Source: Nissolia schottii (taxonomy: Eukaryota; Streptophyta; Magnoliopsida; Fabales; Fabaceae). From it: DNA of 64,000 bases. Below are positions 11,133-24,400 of the stretch, piece after piece. The notes beneath the pieces were generated by a model. It worked only from the letters and a program-made list of their open reading frames with translations. It had not been told where the DNA came from and ran no database searches. The stretch lies in the NCBI GenBank assembly GCA_003254905.1, contig QANU01087068.1:199154-263153 (forward strand). The letters are read 5' to 3'. A program made the translations under genes and the position numbers. Position 1 is the first letter of the stretch. Each line of letters starts with the position of its first letter.

Positions 11133-14100
11133 ATGCTTATTAATAGGTTGAGCAGGCGTTACTTCTCCTCCACTTCCGCTCCAAGCCCATGGCTTTTCGT
11201 TGGGCTGGGAAACCCCGGCGACAAGTACCGTGGAACTAGGCACAACGTACTACTCTTATTAAACGCTGCGTTTCGCTCTCTCTCTTTTCTCTTACAGTTT
11301 CTGTGGTTGCCAACCATCAACAAACCTCTTTTCTTTGACTGATGCAGGTTGGATTTGAGATGATTGATGCATTTTCCGAGTCAATTGGAATCCCGATGAA
11401 CACTGTCCATTGCAAAGCCATTTTTGGTGAAGGTTTGTTCACCTGCACTTCGTATTCGACCTTTTTTCTTGTTATTGTTGAGTTTTAGGGCAAGGTTAAT
11501 TCTTGCAGGTTTTGTTGGTGAAGTCCCGGTGTTCCTTGCAAAGCCTCAAACTTACATGAATTTGAGTGGTGAATCTGTAAGTAACTAGGGACTTACTTAA
11601 TGCATCAGGATACTCTGTCTGCTTTTGTTTCTGCAAGATGGTGTCAGTCAAGCTCTTGTTAGTTACTGCTGGCAAAATAGTCTTCAATCCCTTAGATTAT
11701 TATAAATTCGGTATCTTAAGTTAATAATCTGCATTGACAGATAACTGTTCTGTTTTTGCGCTTTGGAATTTACTCTTATTGATTGGCCCTGTTGGATTAG
11801 TTTATAAGCTTATAACTGCAAATGCAGTTTGAAAATTGAAAGTTTGCAAGTTTAGTTTTAACTTTTAAGGCACATATGATAGGAAAAATCTTGAAATTGA
11901 TCATAGAGTCGACAGTTTTCACGTCCAAAATTTCATCCAAGTTTGAATGTAAAATTCAGAGGCATATAGAAATTAGGAAATTTTTAGTTGGTGCTGTTGG
12001 CGATAATGAACTTAAATGATCATGTAGGTAGACTGTGATGATTTAAAGACAGGTTGCTGACAGGGTGAATTATGGGTTGCTCAGAGAGGACTTTGGTTGT
12101 CAATTAGGGATGGAGCTTCCGGAGAAATTTTTAGGGCAATTGTGGTAGCTTCCTTTTCTGTTTTCTCCGTGGTTGTGCTTATTTTGTAGTTACCTATGAT
12201 TTATTTTTATTTAAAAAAAAATAAAAAAATAGTAGACTGGTAGAGTAAGGTTATTGTCATTGTGCAGAAGACCTGGTTTTGTTTACCATCAATTCAAACT
12301 GGAAAGAGTTGAAGCGAATAAGAAAGTGATAGGGAAAGGTAGTTTTTTTTTCCATATCTACTATGAATTAGTGGTTCTTTTGTCAAAATAGAGGTCTTTT
12401 GTGGTTACTATTGACCCCCTCCACCTTTTCACACAAAACTCAAGGAGAAGAGGAAGACGGAAATAAATGGTAAGTAATTAAGGGATGAAAGGTGGCTATC
12501 CTCGCTGACTGCTTACACATGTGTCCTGTCTGCATTTACTGGTTTTATTTGTATTTCAAGTGCTGAGTTTTTGCTGGGGTCTATATGGTAGTATACAAAT
12601 ATTGATTCCATGGAAGGTTTCTATTTCTTAGGTAAAATACTGCTGGTTTTGGTTGCATGGATTGTTATGTTTAGCTTGTGTACAAAGCTCTGTGCTGATT
12701 ATTAGTTTATGTAATAGCACGTCTCTTCATTTAACTGTAGGCTGGACCACTCGCTGCTTATTACAAGCTACCTCTTAATCATGTGCTTGTGGTAAGTTAT
12801 TCCATATGCTGCACCTTCTATTTGAAGCATCTAAATTCTAATTGATGATACGCATAATGTTCTTTATTTAATCAAATTTTTGGGATGTAGTTCCACGATG
12901 ACATGAACTTGCCATGTGGGGTGCTTCGTCTTTACGACAAAGGGGGCCATGGAAGTCACAAAGGGTACAATACTATATGATAGTTATGAAGCAAATTTGT
13001 TGTTGTTTGCATGGGTTAGTTTTTTTTTTGGACAAACATAGTTTATAGGTAATCATTGGAAATTGTTGCCTTATACAAGTACCTACTCTAGAGATATTAT
13101 ATGTTCATTACACATTAATTTTGTAGTTCACTGATTCCAGAACCCAATAAATATTTGTAGTGAAATCTATTTTGCTTAAGACATGAATGAAGACACATGA
13201 TTTTCCAATAACCATCACATTGAAAGTCAATTCTACCTTTTGTGAAGATGGTGATCTGGTGGACAATCTAGGAAAGTGTATAAAAAGTTGAATTGGATAT
13301 GCACTGTGATGCATATAGCCTACTCTTTTGTATAATTGGTAAATGTAATCTCAGAATTATCTAAATATTTATTAGAGTTCTGATCTGAGTTGCATCACGG
13401 TTTGAGGGATAAAAACTGAACGACAGTTTGTCTGGATAGTTGTTGTTTCTATACAATTGCATATTGAAACCGTGATCATTACTTTTTTCAAATATAATTT
13501 CCTGATTTGACTTCTAATATGCAAGCTTCTCTGCATGGAGATACGAGGAGTTATCCGTGACTCCAACTGTGGTTATCTAAAGTCTGAATGGTAGGAGAAG
13601 GCATACCAATAACAGAATTTTTTGTATCAAATTTTTATATCAACACAAAAAGAAATTCGTGTTTGCTCTGAATAGTGGATGGCTATCTTCAGTAAATGAA
13701 CAGTCTATTAGTATTCTCTATGGAAACCTATTCAGGTAGATAGTCTTATTTTCTTTATCTATTTATAGTGGACTTATAGGTTCACCATTATTCATTACAT
13801 TTATGTTTGTCAATTAGCCATATGGTGTCAGCTCTGCTTCATTGATTTGGGTGAAACTAAAAGGGAAAAGTAATTTTTTGAAGTAGCTGAAATAAGGAAG
13901 CAGGTCTTTTTCAGTAACATTATGTAGGCTTAGGGGATCGGTGGTTCTGGAACATGAGTTCACCAAATATAATTTTGCATCATTTCAGCCTGATTTTCTC
14001 TAGTCTGGTGTTTCTCTCTGGTTCTACTATTCATCTTGTACTCAGCTCTCGCTTTTTGGTGAACCAGGCTGAAGAGTGTGATCTATCACTTAAGAGGAAA

Positions 14101-14974
14101 TAGAGAATTTCCTCGGCTAAGAATTGGTTAGTAGTTTTGCTGCAAATTGTTTATTCTTTCCCTACTTTAAAAAAAAAAAAAAGTATTACTATAATTATTA
14201 TCTTGTATTTGTTTATTGTTAGGGATTGGGAAGCCTCCTGGGCAAATGGACCCTAAAGCTTTCTTGCTTCAAAAATTTAATGTAACAGCTAGACAACGGG
14301 TAAGTTCTGGTTTACTGTTAAATGCAGTTTTGGTTCCTCTACTGTAATAGACTTTTCAATTCTTGATTCCCGTCAAAGTGAGATAATGTTTCTCCTCAAA
14401 TTTTCAACTAAGTGCAATTTAGTTGATGTGGTGCAAATATAATTGGAAAATGTTGTTGTTGTTCCAAAAAAGGAGGTGATGTGGCTCCACTACAACTCTG
14501 ATAGTGCATCATAAAAAAAAACGTGCCAACTAATCATCTTTATTCTTTTGTCTGCATCTGGATGGCTCTTCAATGATTGGATATAATTGTACTTATTTGA
14601 AAGGAAAAAAAAAAAAACTTACTGGCAAAATAGTTACAGTGGGAGCCAGTTATTAATATAGCATGCAGTATGTGTATGGCACTACCATGAGGGACACCAT
14701 GCCACTTTAGTGTAGCAGCTTTAATGTGACGAGCTTGTGGCAACTGGCAAGTGCTATTTGCACTTTTGTTTCCCAATCACGCTAAATACTCTCTTTTCTT
14801 TTTCCTTTTTATTTTTTTGGTCTTGTTTTTACCGTTGGTCAGATTGATGAGGCTTTGCAAGAGGGAGTTGATGCACTGAAGCTCCTTTTATCAGAAGGTT
14901 TGGATGAGAGTGCAAAAAGGTTCAACAAAGAGCAAAAGTATAAGCACTTGAGAGTGCAGACATTACCAGTTTGA
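11133..14974 (+). CDS. PTH: peptidyl-tRNA hydrolase (Pth family), mitochondrial-type
   Basis: Cleaves the ester bond of peptidyl-tRNA dropped by ribosomes and so recycles tRNA. Eight exons in phase: 11133-11246, 11348-11432, 11509-11576, 12741-12791, 12891-12964, 14068-14126, 14223-14299 and 14843-14974, giving 219 aa. The N-terminus [11 protein letters not shown] is Arg-rich and lacks acidic residues, as in mitochondrial presequences. Family motifs are GLGNPG (24-29), GTRHN with the catalytic His37, [10 protein letters not shown] (78-87), HDD with Asp109 at the place of E. coli Asp93, and [14 protein letters not shown] near the C-terminus. Odd point: the substrate-binding Asn114 of E. coli (GGHNGLK) corresponds to Lys130 here (GSHKGLK). 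The gene is divergent from the importin gene with a 3.2-kb spacer. Length and fold motifs argue for a functional protein. The related CRS2 splicing factors are a less likely alternative. Confidence 0.93.
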
Positions 14975-15319
14975 TAGGATTCCCATGATGGCAAGTTGCA
15001 TTATAAGTATATGACTTGTTCTTGGCTTTTTAGGTTGCCTTAGCTTGCCTGTGTACTTCGTATTTGTAGAACTTAGTAAGAAACGATGAGAAAATGGCTG
15101 AATTCGGTAGTATCAGTAACTTGCTTATGCTTAAATTTTTCTTTGGCATAGGAACTATTTATGTCCTTTTGGGCCAGTAGTGTGTAGTAAAAATACTATT
15201 TGTACATTTAAAAAGATTGACATGTGTATACCCTTGGAGAAACAAACATTATAAAATTTTAAAATAAACATTACAAAACAGAACAAAAATGTCATCGAGC
15301 ATTTATATATGTACACGTG

Positions 15320-15467
15320 AGGGAGAGTATTAACTCAACTCGATAACTATCAAAGTTGTTGAGTTGTTGGAAAGTTAGTTAAAGGTGGTTAGGATTAGTT
15401 ATAGATTGGTTAGGAATTAGTTAGATATGTGACTAATTATATTAAACACATGCTTTGATCTCAAGTG
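15320..15467 (+). repeat. truncated 5' LTR of the copia element
   Basis: Aligns with the first half of 19487-19761, including the shared run AGTTAGTTAAAGGTGGTTAG. Homology stops at TCAAGTG, and gag-like coding sequence begins within about 30 bp. The TATA, R and U5 parts present in the 3' copy are missing. Confidence 0.85.
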
Positions 15468-15495
15468 GGAAAAATTACTCCAGAATTCAATTTTT

Positions 15496-16170
15496 GGAGG
15501 AAGCAAGATAAGCTTCTCATGTCATGGTTGCTTTCATCAATGTCAACCCCATTTGCAACAAGAATGGTTGGCTGCACATTTTCTTATCAAGTATGGGATC
15601 ACATTGATTAGTATTTCGCATCACAATCAAGCAATTGAAGATTCAGTTAAAGGCCATGAAAAAGAAAAGCTTAGCATCAGATTACTTGCTTCAATTCAAG
15701 AAAACCATTAACACACTTTCGGCAGTTGGATCCCCAATTTCAACTGAAGAACACATTGAGGTAATTCTTGATGGTTTACCAAGAGAATATCGAACGTCTA
15801 TCACTTCAATTGTATCTTGTTCAGATCCTTATTTTGTTACTGAGATTGAAGCATTATTAATGGCTGAGGAGCAATGAATTGAGCAATATGAAAAAGAGAT
15901 ATAGGCTCAGTTAGTTAGTGCAAATCTTGCACAATCACATTATAATAATCACATATCAGAGTTGCGGGATCAAAATTATAATTCCAAAGCTTAGGGCAAT
16001 GTTGGTAGGTCAAATGGATGAGGTTTTAGAGGCCGTGGAAGAGGATTTAGAGGTGGACGAACACACTGGGACTCAAATTCTAGACCTCAATGTCAAGTTT
16101 GTGGAAAGTTCAGGCATGAAGCCTGGAAATATCATCATCGCTCTAATCAAATTTTCAAGGTCCATATCAT
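15496..16170 (+). pseudogene. copia gag remnant
   Basis: A frame beginning WRKQDKLLMSWLLSS at 15496 is the UBN2-type copia Gag. It stops near 15608 and resumes at about 15635 with KIQLKAMKKKSLASDY and ILDGLPREYR up to a stop near 15875. A zinc knuckle follows in another frame near 16090-16140, reading CQVCGKFRHEAWKY, with the last Cys of CX2CX4HX4C replaced. The protein would coat element RNA in virus-like particles. It is broken in several places. Confidence 0.85.
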
Positions 16171-16239
16171 GCTGCAAATGCTCAAGTTCCTCCACCCTTA
16201 GCTACCTTTCATAATCCACAAGCTCACTATCACACTTCA

Positions 16240-19200
16240 ATGGTGTTGAATGCTCTGGCTTCATCACAAATGTCAGCAGTTAGCTCAGTAGCACGCAATG
16301 CTTGGTATCCTAAATCAGGTGCTTCTCACCACTTGACAGTTGATTTCAATAATCTGCCCACTGGATATGACTATGGTGGAGTGGACAGAGTTCAAGTAGG
16401 CAATGGTCAAGGTATGACTATTTACAAAGTTGGCCATTCATTATTGCATGCACTTAACACTCATACTACATTCAAATTAAATCATATGCTACGTGTGCCT
16501 GGCATGACAAAGAATCTAGTTAGTGTGTCAAAGTTTGCTCTTGATAATCAAGTATTTTTCGAAGTCCATCCTAACAAGTGTCTTGTTAAATCACAGGCCA
16601 CTAAGGAAACTCTGCTTCAGGGCTCTCTTAGAAATGGCTTGTATGCCTTTGACAACATTGTTGTACCTACACCATCTACTGTCTCTGATTCCACGTCTGC
16701 CTTTTTTGCTCATTCAAATTAGTTTATAGACAATTTTCAATTGTGGCACCATAGGCTGGGTCATCCTGTTTCTTTAATTGTCTAAAATGTACTCAAATCA
16801 TGTAATATACCTTGTGATTCATCAAATAAATTTTGTTTGTCACTCTTGTTGTTTGGGAAAAATTCACAAAGTGTGATTCCTTAATTCTGTTACTTGTTAC
16901 AATGAGTCACTCCAACTTATTTTTTCATATGTACAAGGGCCAGCACCTATTACATCCTTTTCTAGTTTCAAATATTATGTTGTGTTTATTGATGCATTCT
17001 CAAAGTTTTGTTGGATCTATCTTCTGCATGACAAGCCTAAGGTGTTCTCATGTTTTGTAAAATTCAAAACAATGATTGAGTTGCAAACTGGGAAGAGAAT
17101 TAAGCCATTACAAACTAATAATGGGGGAGCCTATGTCTCAAATTTGTTTGCCAAAAATCTCACTGATCATGGCATTGTCCATAGACTAAATTGCCCTCAT
17201 ACACATGAGCAAAATGACACAACAGAAAGAAAGCATAGACATGTCACAGAAATTGGTTTAACTACGCTAGCTCAAGATCATTTGCCTTTACATCACTGGG
17301 ATGATGCATTTCTCACAACAGCAGACCTCATAAATAGATTGCCAACCAGAACCCTGAAAAATTCCACCCCATTGCTGGTCATGTTCAATTAGCAGCCTGA
17401 TTACAAAGAACTAAGAGTGTTTGGTTGCCTTTGTTTCCCTTATTTCAGACCATACTCTTCTCACAAATTTGCTCTAAAATCAAAATTGTATATTCCTTGG
17501 CTATACTTCAAATCACAAGAGCTACAAATGTATGACTCCTGATGGAAAACTCTATATCTAGACATGTGCTTTTTGATGAATCTTTTTTTTCCTGCTAGTG
17601 CATCTTAGCCTTCAGTGATTTCTTTCCCTTCCAAACCTTAGCCTCAACCTCAACACACCATGCCTATTATTCCTATTTATGCTCCTCAGCACAAGACATT
17701 ATCAAATTCCCAGGCTAGGGGTGATTTTGCTCTTTTCCCATTACAATTAGCAAAAAAGTAGTTCTCAAGACTCAAGAGGTAATGCAGCCTTCAATTCCTC
17801 TAGACACTACTCCCATACAGGAAATTTCACTCTCAACAGCAGATCCATCAATGCCAACTATAGATAACCAACAGATTGCAAGGCCTTCTTAATCTTATAT
17901 GATACATAATACTCATCCTATGCAAACAAGAGGGAAATCAAGAATTAGCAAACCAAAAACCTATGTTGCTATGCTTAAGAAACCTGTGCAAGATCTTACA
18001 AAATCAGAACCAACCTCCACCAAGCAAGCACTTCAAAGCCCTTACTGATTTAAGGCTATGCAAGGTCAAAAGAAATCCTGATAGAACAATGCAGAAGTAT
18101 AAGGCCATATTGGTTGCAAAGGGTTTCCATCAAAGAGAGGGCTTTGACTATTCAAAATCCTTTAGTCTTGTGGTTAAGCCTTCTATTGTTAGGCTTATTC
18201 TCTACATAGTTGTCTTAAGAAGCTGGCCCATTAGACAATGTGATTTCAACAATGCTTTTCTCAATGGAGACTTGAGTGAACAGGTTTATATGGTTCAGCC
18301 TGAAGGGTTTGCATCACAAAATGTACAGGAAGTTTGCAAATTATAGAAAGCACTCTATGGCCTGAAATAAGCTCCAAGAGCTTAGTTTGACAAACTAAGC
18401 AACACCTTGGGGAAACTTGGGTTCAAAAGTACTAGATGTGACTCATCTATGTTTCTTCTCTGCACACCCTCAGCAACTACATACATTATGATACATGTAG
18501 ATAATATTATCATCATTGGGAGCAATGTTGTTGTCATCACTTAACTCATATCTGACCTGTACAACAGCTTTGCTCTAAAGGACATGGGAAGATTGCACTA
18601 TTTTCTTGGTATTGAAGCTAAGTTCATTGAGGCAGGCTCCTTGCACCTCAGTCAGTCCACATACATAAAAGATCTCCTTCAAAAGGCATCCATGAATGAA
18701 GTTAAACCAATGCATACACCCATGGTCAGCTCTCTTAAACGGATTGCAGCTGGTGGTTCCTCTTATGACAATCCTACCTTTTATCACTTAGTTGTTAGAG
18801 GCCTTCAGTATGCAACTATTACAAGACCGAAAATTGCCTTTGCAGTAAATAAGGTTTCTCAAATCATGCATAATCCAACAGATGAGCATTGGAAAATAGT
18901 TAAGAGGATTCTCCGCTACCTCAGTAGAACAGTGCAGCATGGGTTAGTACTAAATCATTGCTCAGATTTCAGGTTATATAGATTCTGTGACTTAGACTGG
19001 GGAGCAGATCTCAATGATCGCAAGCCTACCAATGGTATCTGTGTATATCTTGGCAACAATCTCATACCCTGGTCCTCCAAAAAGCAATGTGTAGTGTCAT
19101 GCTCAAGTACTGAAGCTAAATTCTACAGCTTAGCAACAATTATAGCAGAAGTTACTTGGCTGCAAACCCTGTTCTCAAAACTACAAATTCATTTTCACAC

Positions 19201-19540
19201 TATTACTGCAATATATTGTGACAATCAAGGAGTAGTCCTGCTCACGGCCAATCTAGTTCTTCATAATCGAACCAAACACTTTGAGTTTGACCTCTTCTTT
19301 GTGAGGAACACTTCTTTGTGAGGGACACAGTAATTCAGAAAAAGATGGTAGTTCAGCATGTTGCAACAACAGATCAAGTAGCTAATACATTCACTAAGCC
19401 GCTCTCTGTTGCCTCGTTACTAAAATTTAGAATCAAGCTCAATGTGCTTGATTCAACCCCCTTGAGCTTGAGGGAGAGGGGCGTAATGGAGAGTATCAAC
19501 TCAGCTCAACTCACAGTTATTGAGTTGTTAAGAAGTTAGT
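16240..19540 (+). pseudogene. copia pol remnant (PR-INT-RT-RNase H)
   Basis: Protease site reads WYPKSGASHH where the family has DSG, so the catalytic Asp is lost (about 16305-16335). A pre-integrase HHRLGHP follows at about 16745. The integrase core (about 16980-17390) keeps the first Asp (FIDAFSK) and the Glu (ERKHRH), but the second Asp is Asn (QTNNGG). Reverse transcriptase (about 18060-18560) shows AFLNGDL and a YVDD-type box reading HVDN. The connection and RNase H region (18584-19540) has SCSSTEAKF and CDNQG. In-frame stops and shifts occur, for example near 16780, 17390, 18345 and 18540. Lesions in each enzymatic domain show long decay. Confidence 0.88.
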
Positions 19541-19761
19541 TAAAGGTGGTTAGGATTAGTTTATGGGTTAGTTAGGAATTAGTTAGACATGCGACTAATT
19601 ATATTAAACACATGGTGTAATATCAAGTGATATAAATATCACTCTATAAACTGAAAGTGTAGGGATCAATTCATTCTCATTTTCTCTCAATCTCTCATTT
19701 TCTCAACTTCTCTATACTCTCTGCTTTTCACTCATTCTCCCTCAAGGTCTGATACCTTTCA
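19487..19761 (+). repeat. 3' LTR of the copia element
   Basis: 275-bp TG..CA segment starting TGGAGAGTATC after a purine tract. It holds a TATA-like CTATAAAC near 19652 and a CT-rich leader (TTCTCTCAATCTCTC), as expected of U3-R-U5. Confidence 0.8.
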
Positions 19762-20164
19762 GTACAGATATACTTGTGTTTAATATTTGCTTGTTTATGT
19801 GTTCGATAATAATTGTTTTTATGTTTTGTGTGCTTGAATACGTATATTTAATATTGTTCGTTTATGTGTTTAATAATGTTTGTTTCTTTATTTTGTAATG
19901 TTTATTTCTTTGAATGGTGTACACATGGTGTCAATTTTTGTGGTGTATAAATAGCGAGAAATAGCATGGTTGTAGCCTGTAGATAGTTCTACATCCAGTC
20001 AACAATATATCTAAAAGTAAAAAATGATGACTAAAAATGTACAAAATGAACCGTGCATAATATAAATTAACTTTTGGCTATCGAATCTTTCAAAACTTAA
20101 AATTGAACTTCCCATATAAAATCAAATTCAAGATAACAAAGCTTTAAAGTAAACCGAGTTTTAA

Positions 20165-20404
20165 TTGGTTCACCTTCATCCAGCTGCCTCAATTATATCC
20201 CGTATCCGTGAACTTCTATCAAGGAATTGGGTGCTGCGTCTTCAACATGTTTTTAGGGAATCTAACCGAGTTGCTGATTGTCTTGCCCATCAGAGTCATA
20301 ACCTTGATAATTTTGAGATCGCAATATTTGATGAGGCGCCGGCGGCTACTCGCCCGCTTTTGTTGAATGATCTGATTCAGATCACGTGGCCTTGTGGAGG
20401 CTAG
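20165..20404 (+). pseudogene. LINE-type RNase H domain, C-terminal remnant
   Basis: A 79-codon frame contains WVLRLQHVFRESNRVADCLA, the end of the plant RVT_3/RNase H-like domain found at the 3' end of L1-type LINEs and in orphan copies. The active-site N-terminal half is missing. The following WALAPL-like string in another frame near 20420 is also typical of such 3' ends. It is best read as a 5'-truncated LINE insertion. A poly(T) run near 20670 does not define its end. Confidence 0.7.
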
Positions 20405-21530
20405 TTTTTTCCTTTCTTTTGGGCGTTAGCCCCTTTGTCTACCAAAAATTGAAACGCTTGATTCAATTGACCCTCCTAATTATAACGTGCCAAGCAGCAA
20501 ATGAGCAAGTTAGTCATGATTTTTTTTCCCCCTCCTGTTTGAAATCTGACCTTGGAACCTTAACTATCATTAAATTAAATAAATGAACATTGTAAGCAAT
20601 TTCTTTGATCGGGACACGTTAACCAATTTTGTAAACAGGTTATATAATTTCATCAATCTTGATGAATTTGTTTTTTTTTTTTTTTTTAGGGATCTTGTAA
20701 CGGATTCATTTTTATGAAGCTGTTTGATCTAATTTCTTCAGGGAGCTTGTTGGGCTGAAGGGTGATGAATTTGATTAGGGGGACGATGGAGAAGCCTTAT
20801 ATTGGGCTATGGTTATTAAGCTAACAAAATTGGGCTATAGCATAATTGGAAGCATCATTGATCAATACCCATCAAATGGATGAGGGAAAGGAAATTGGAT
20901 TGGACCACATTGCGGAAATTTAATTGGGATTCTATAGAAAAGTGAGGGTATATTTTTTATCAATAAAGTGAACATTATGAATGAGTTTTACTTTATTAAG
21001 GGTGCACACTTTTCTCTTCTTCTTTTATTTTGTTTTTGTCTGAGTGAGATCCTCAATCTAAAATATACAAATCCGCAAAAATTGAAGCTCGCTATACTCC
21101 TCAGATGTCCCTAACTCTTACGGAAATGCTATCAAAATTTTAGTTCAGCTTGCTGAGTTAGTTAGTTGGCCAGTTGGGCATGTTGGTTTGTGCTTCCCAT
21201 TAATCATTCACTTTGGTGATTTAACCAGTAGTTTTATTAACATTCGGCCAATGACAACAGTTTTAGATTTGCAAGTGGTCTACATTTATAAGTAAAGTAA
21301 TAGTTGAATTAAATTATGCCGAACAAAACATTAAACTTTCACTTGTCTATTTAATTATAATGGTATTTCGATTTATACAAGTAAAAAATAAAAATAAATT
21401 AAAGTTAACTAGTAAACTGTAGCTGGGGGTATCTTGTGGTATGCTTGAAGTGTTAAATTAGACACATAAATACAAACACTGAAGTCTTACCAAACTGTTG
21501 CGTCCCTGGAATGGACCCTATTATTTTCAT
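20405..21530. other. intergenic, no gene recognised
   Basis: AT-rich with a slightly more balanced patch at 20700-20950. No frame, RNA or bounded repeat was recognised. Confidence 0.5.
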
Positions 21531-21532
21531 TA

Positions 21533-22004
<472 letters not shown>

Positions 22005-22009
22005 GTATA

Positions 22010-23975
22010 TATATATTTTGGTCATGTCAAATTTTGTTAATGGTGCAGCAAAATGTCATGGGCCGAATAAGATTAGATTATATATATGGATAGAGAATTT
22101 ATAGCAGCCAGCTGTTATCTGAATTCTGACTATGATTTTGCTCGAAAATTTCAGAACAGAAACTGGCTTTCAACATATGGATTGTGTAAATTTCCATGTG
22201 CTCCAAGAACCAAAGGGCTACATAATTATATTTTAAAAAATTAAATGAATAAAATAACTAATTTGACAGATCTGATTTTCCGTAGTACCATATGTATACT
22301 GGCATTGTACCTTTTCGCATGTTGTATTCACACTTCATAATATACTCTATATTCTTTGTATGTCTGGGATGCCTTAGCAGCAGTAATGGTTCATTAATGA
22401 TCAAATACCATTAGTTCCAGGCAAAATTAATGAGTACCCACTATAATCTGTTTTTTTTTTTTTTTAAAAAAGGAATTTGAAGTTTCAGTATGAGATATTG
22501 CATGCATGATCCTCGGGGTTTTTTCTTTAAAATATAAATTTCGAGTGTTTTGGGGAAAATTATCACATGGGATCCAGTATAGGGTGGTGGGGAGTGTGAA
22601 AATTTACTTTTATTTTAAATTTTAATAATTGAATTGTTTGATTTTTATTTTTATTTTCTATGCTATTTTGTATAAAAAAAAAAGAATATATTCAAAATAA
22701 TAACTTTTTTTCATCATTTGTTCAGGAAATCTTAAAATTAAAAAACACAAAAAAAAAAATAGAAATAAGAATCGAAAATATAAATCAAACAAACCCTAAA
22801 TCTACATTATGTATTAGAAACAGTCAAAAATTTCAATTTTAATTCCTTAATCACTAACCTAAGCTAAGTCAATCTTAATTGTATATATAATTATATATGT
22901 TGATGCAGGGCATGCAACCCATGCAATCATGAAATTTAATTAATGCTTGTTGTTATCCGATAGGGTATCAGCGATGGCACCATTGGTAGGTGGTTTGTTC
23001 ATGAATTATGTAGTACTATATGCCAGCTAGTTCATTGATGTGATTTTAATTACGGTTGACCCTGTCTTATGATTTGTGTGCTTTAGGCAGAAGTCACTAC
23101 TATTTAGTAATTCCTAGCTGCTAATGTGATTTCTAACAAACATTTTGAGATATAATTCAAACTTATAAATGTCAAACAATTCATCAACTTGTTGGGATCT
23201 AAGATAAAACTTAAAATTAATTTTGTAGTGGTGTGGTCAATTTTTAGGGTTCTTTAGTAGCACATGGGCTTCGTTACAAATTGATCACTACTAAAAAAAA
23301 TTCATCAAAGATCACATGTTGCCTGCAACCAATTGAGAGGAAAGAAACTATGTGAAGCTAGCCCTAGAGTTTATCATCTTTTGACTTTTTTTTCAAAACT
23401 TTTAATTTGTTATAATGTGGTTCATAAACATGAACTAATGTAGAACTATTAGCCACACAAGCATTATCATTGGAGATTTGTTTCTTTCAAATTTAATTAG
23501 TTTGATTAGGTTATGTAACTGGGAATTTAATTTGGGGGTCGTTCATTATTTAGACTAGAGTTGCAAATATAATTGGAGAATTATTGAAGAACATATACAC
23601 ATTGTTTTAGGTTTTTGGTGCGTAAGGCATATAATTGGTTTAATAATTATTATATAGTTTCAACCACTGACAAAGTGACATGTTTCTGGTTTTTTTAGCT
23701 GTATATGTTATCAAAATCGTAAAATCCGGCTCCTCATTATAATTTGCTATTGCATCTACAATATGTATGGCTTACATAATTACAAGCATGCATGGCGTGA
23801 ATCGTGATGTATCTAGCTATAATTGAACTCATCTCTTAGTTATTACATGTGACGCTACAAATCTAATGAATTAATAAGTTTTAAGGAAAATTATTTTGTG
23901 TTCCTAAAACACATTTAATGCATGTTGGATGAATCATTATCAAGAGTACTACTAAAGTCTCATAATTATAACAAT
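22010..23975. other. AT-rich intergenic, no gene recognised
   Basis: Short A/T homopolymers and AT-rich low-copy-looking sequence. No coding frame above background and no bounded element seen. Confidence 0.5.
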
Positions 23976-23980
23976 AAATA

Positions 23981-24400
23981 ATATAAAATCATTCAATTAC
24001 TTCTACTCATCAATTTAAACTTTTGGGAATAATGGTTATTGAGATGATATTTTGATGCTTGCCAACTCCATTTCAAACAAATTAACTTATCCATGCTGCA
24101 AGCCAAAAAAGCTATTATGTGAGGTGTGTAAAAACGCATATCAAATCATTCAATTGTCTCTACCCATCGACTTAAACTATTGGGAGAAATGATTCTTAAG
24201 GTGGTGTCAAAACTACTATGATCAAGAGGTCAAGGGTTTGATCTTTCACGACCTCCCATTTAAACAATTATTCACGCTACAAGCTAAAAAAACTATTCCG
24301 TGAAAGGATATATAGAGATATATAATATAAAATCATTAAAATTATTTTCTCTCATCAACTTCAGCTTTCAGAAGAAATAATTTTAAGAGACCAAAAAAGA
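23981..24400 (+). repeat. dispersed repeat in three tandem copies (about 160-180 bp unit)
   Basis: The opening AAATCATTCAATTxxxTCTA, then CATCxACTTAAACTxTTGGG and AGAAATGATTCTTAAG, recurs near 23984, 24143 and 24324. Each copy ends with a CACGCTACAAGCTAAAAAAG-like tail; the third is partial. A fourth diverged copy lies near 40200-40375. Noncoding; I cannot place it in a named family. Confidence 0.65.

Larger units (their letters stand above)
15320..19761 (+). mobile_element. degenerate Ty1/copia LTR retrotransposon
   Basis: The order gag, protease, integrase, reverse transcriptase, RNase H defines the copia lineage. The 3' LTR is 19487-19761. The 5' LTR is truncated to 15320-15467 and runs straight into mid-gag, so the primer-binding site and start of gag are lost. 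A polypurine tract (about 19470-19480) precedes the 3' LTR. Frames are broken by many stops and shifts, and several catalytic residues are replaced, so the copy is dead. GTACA occurs at 15311-15315 and 19762-19766 but is separated from the 5' LTR by about 4 bp, so I do not count it as a firm target duplication. Confidence 0.92.

Noticed and set aside
15311..19766. GTACA as target duplication of the copia element
   Set aside because: On the left it is separated by about 4 bp from the LTR homology, so it may be chance.
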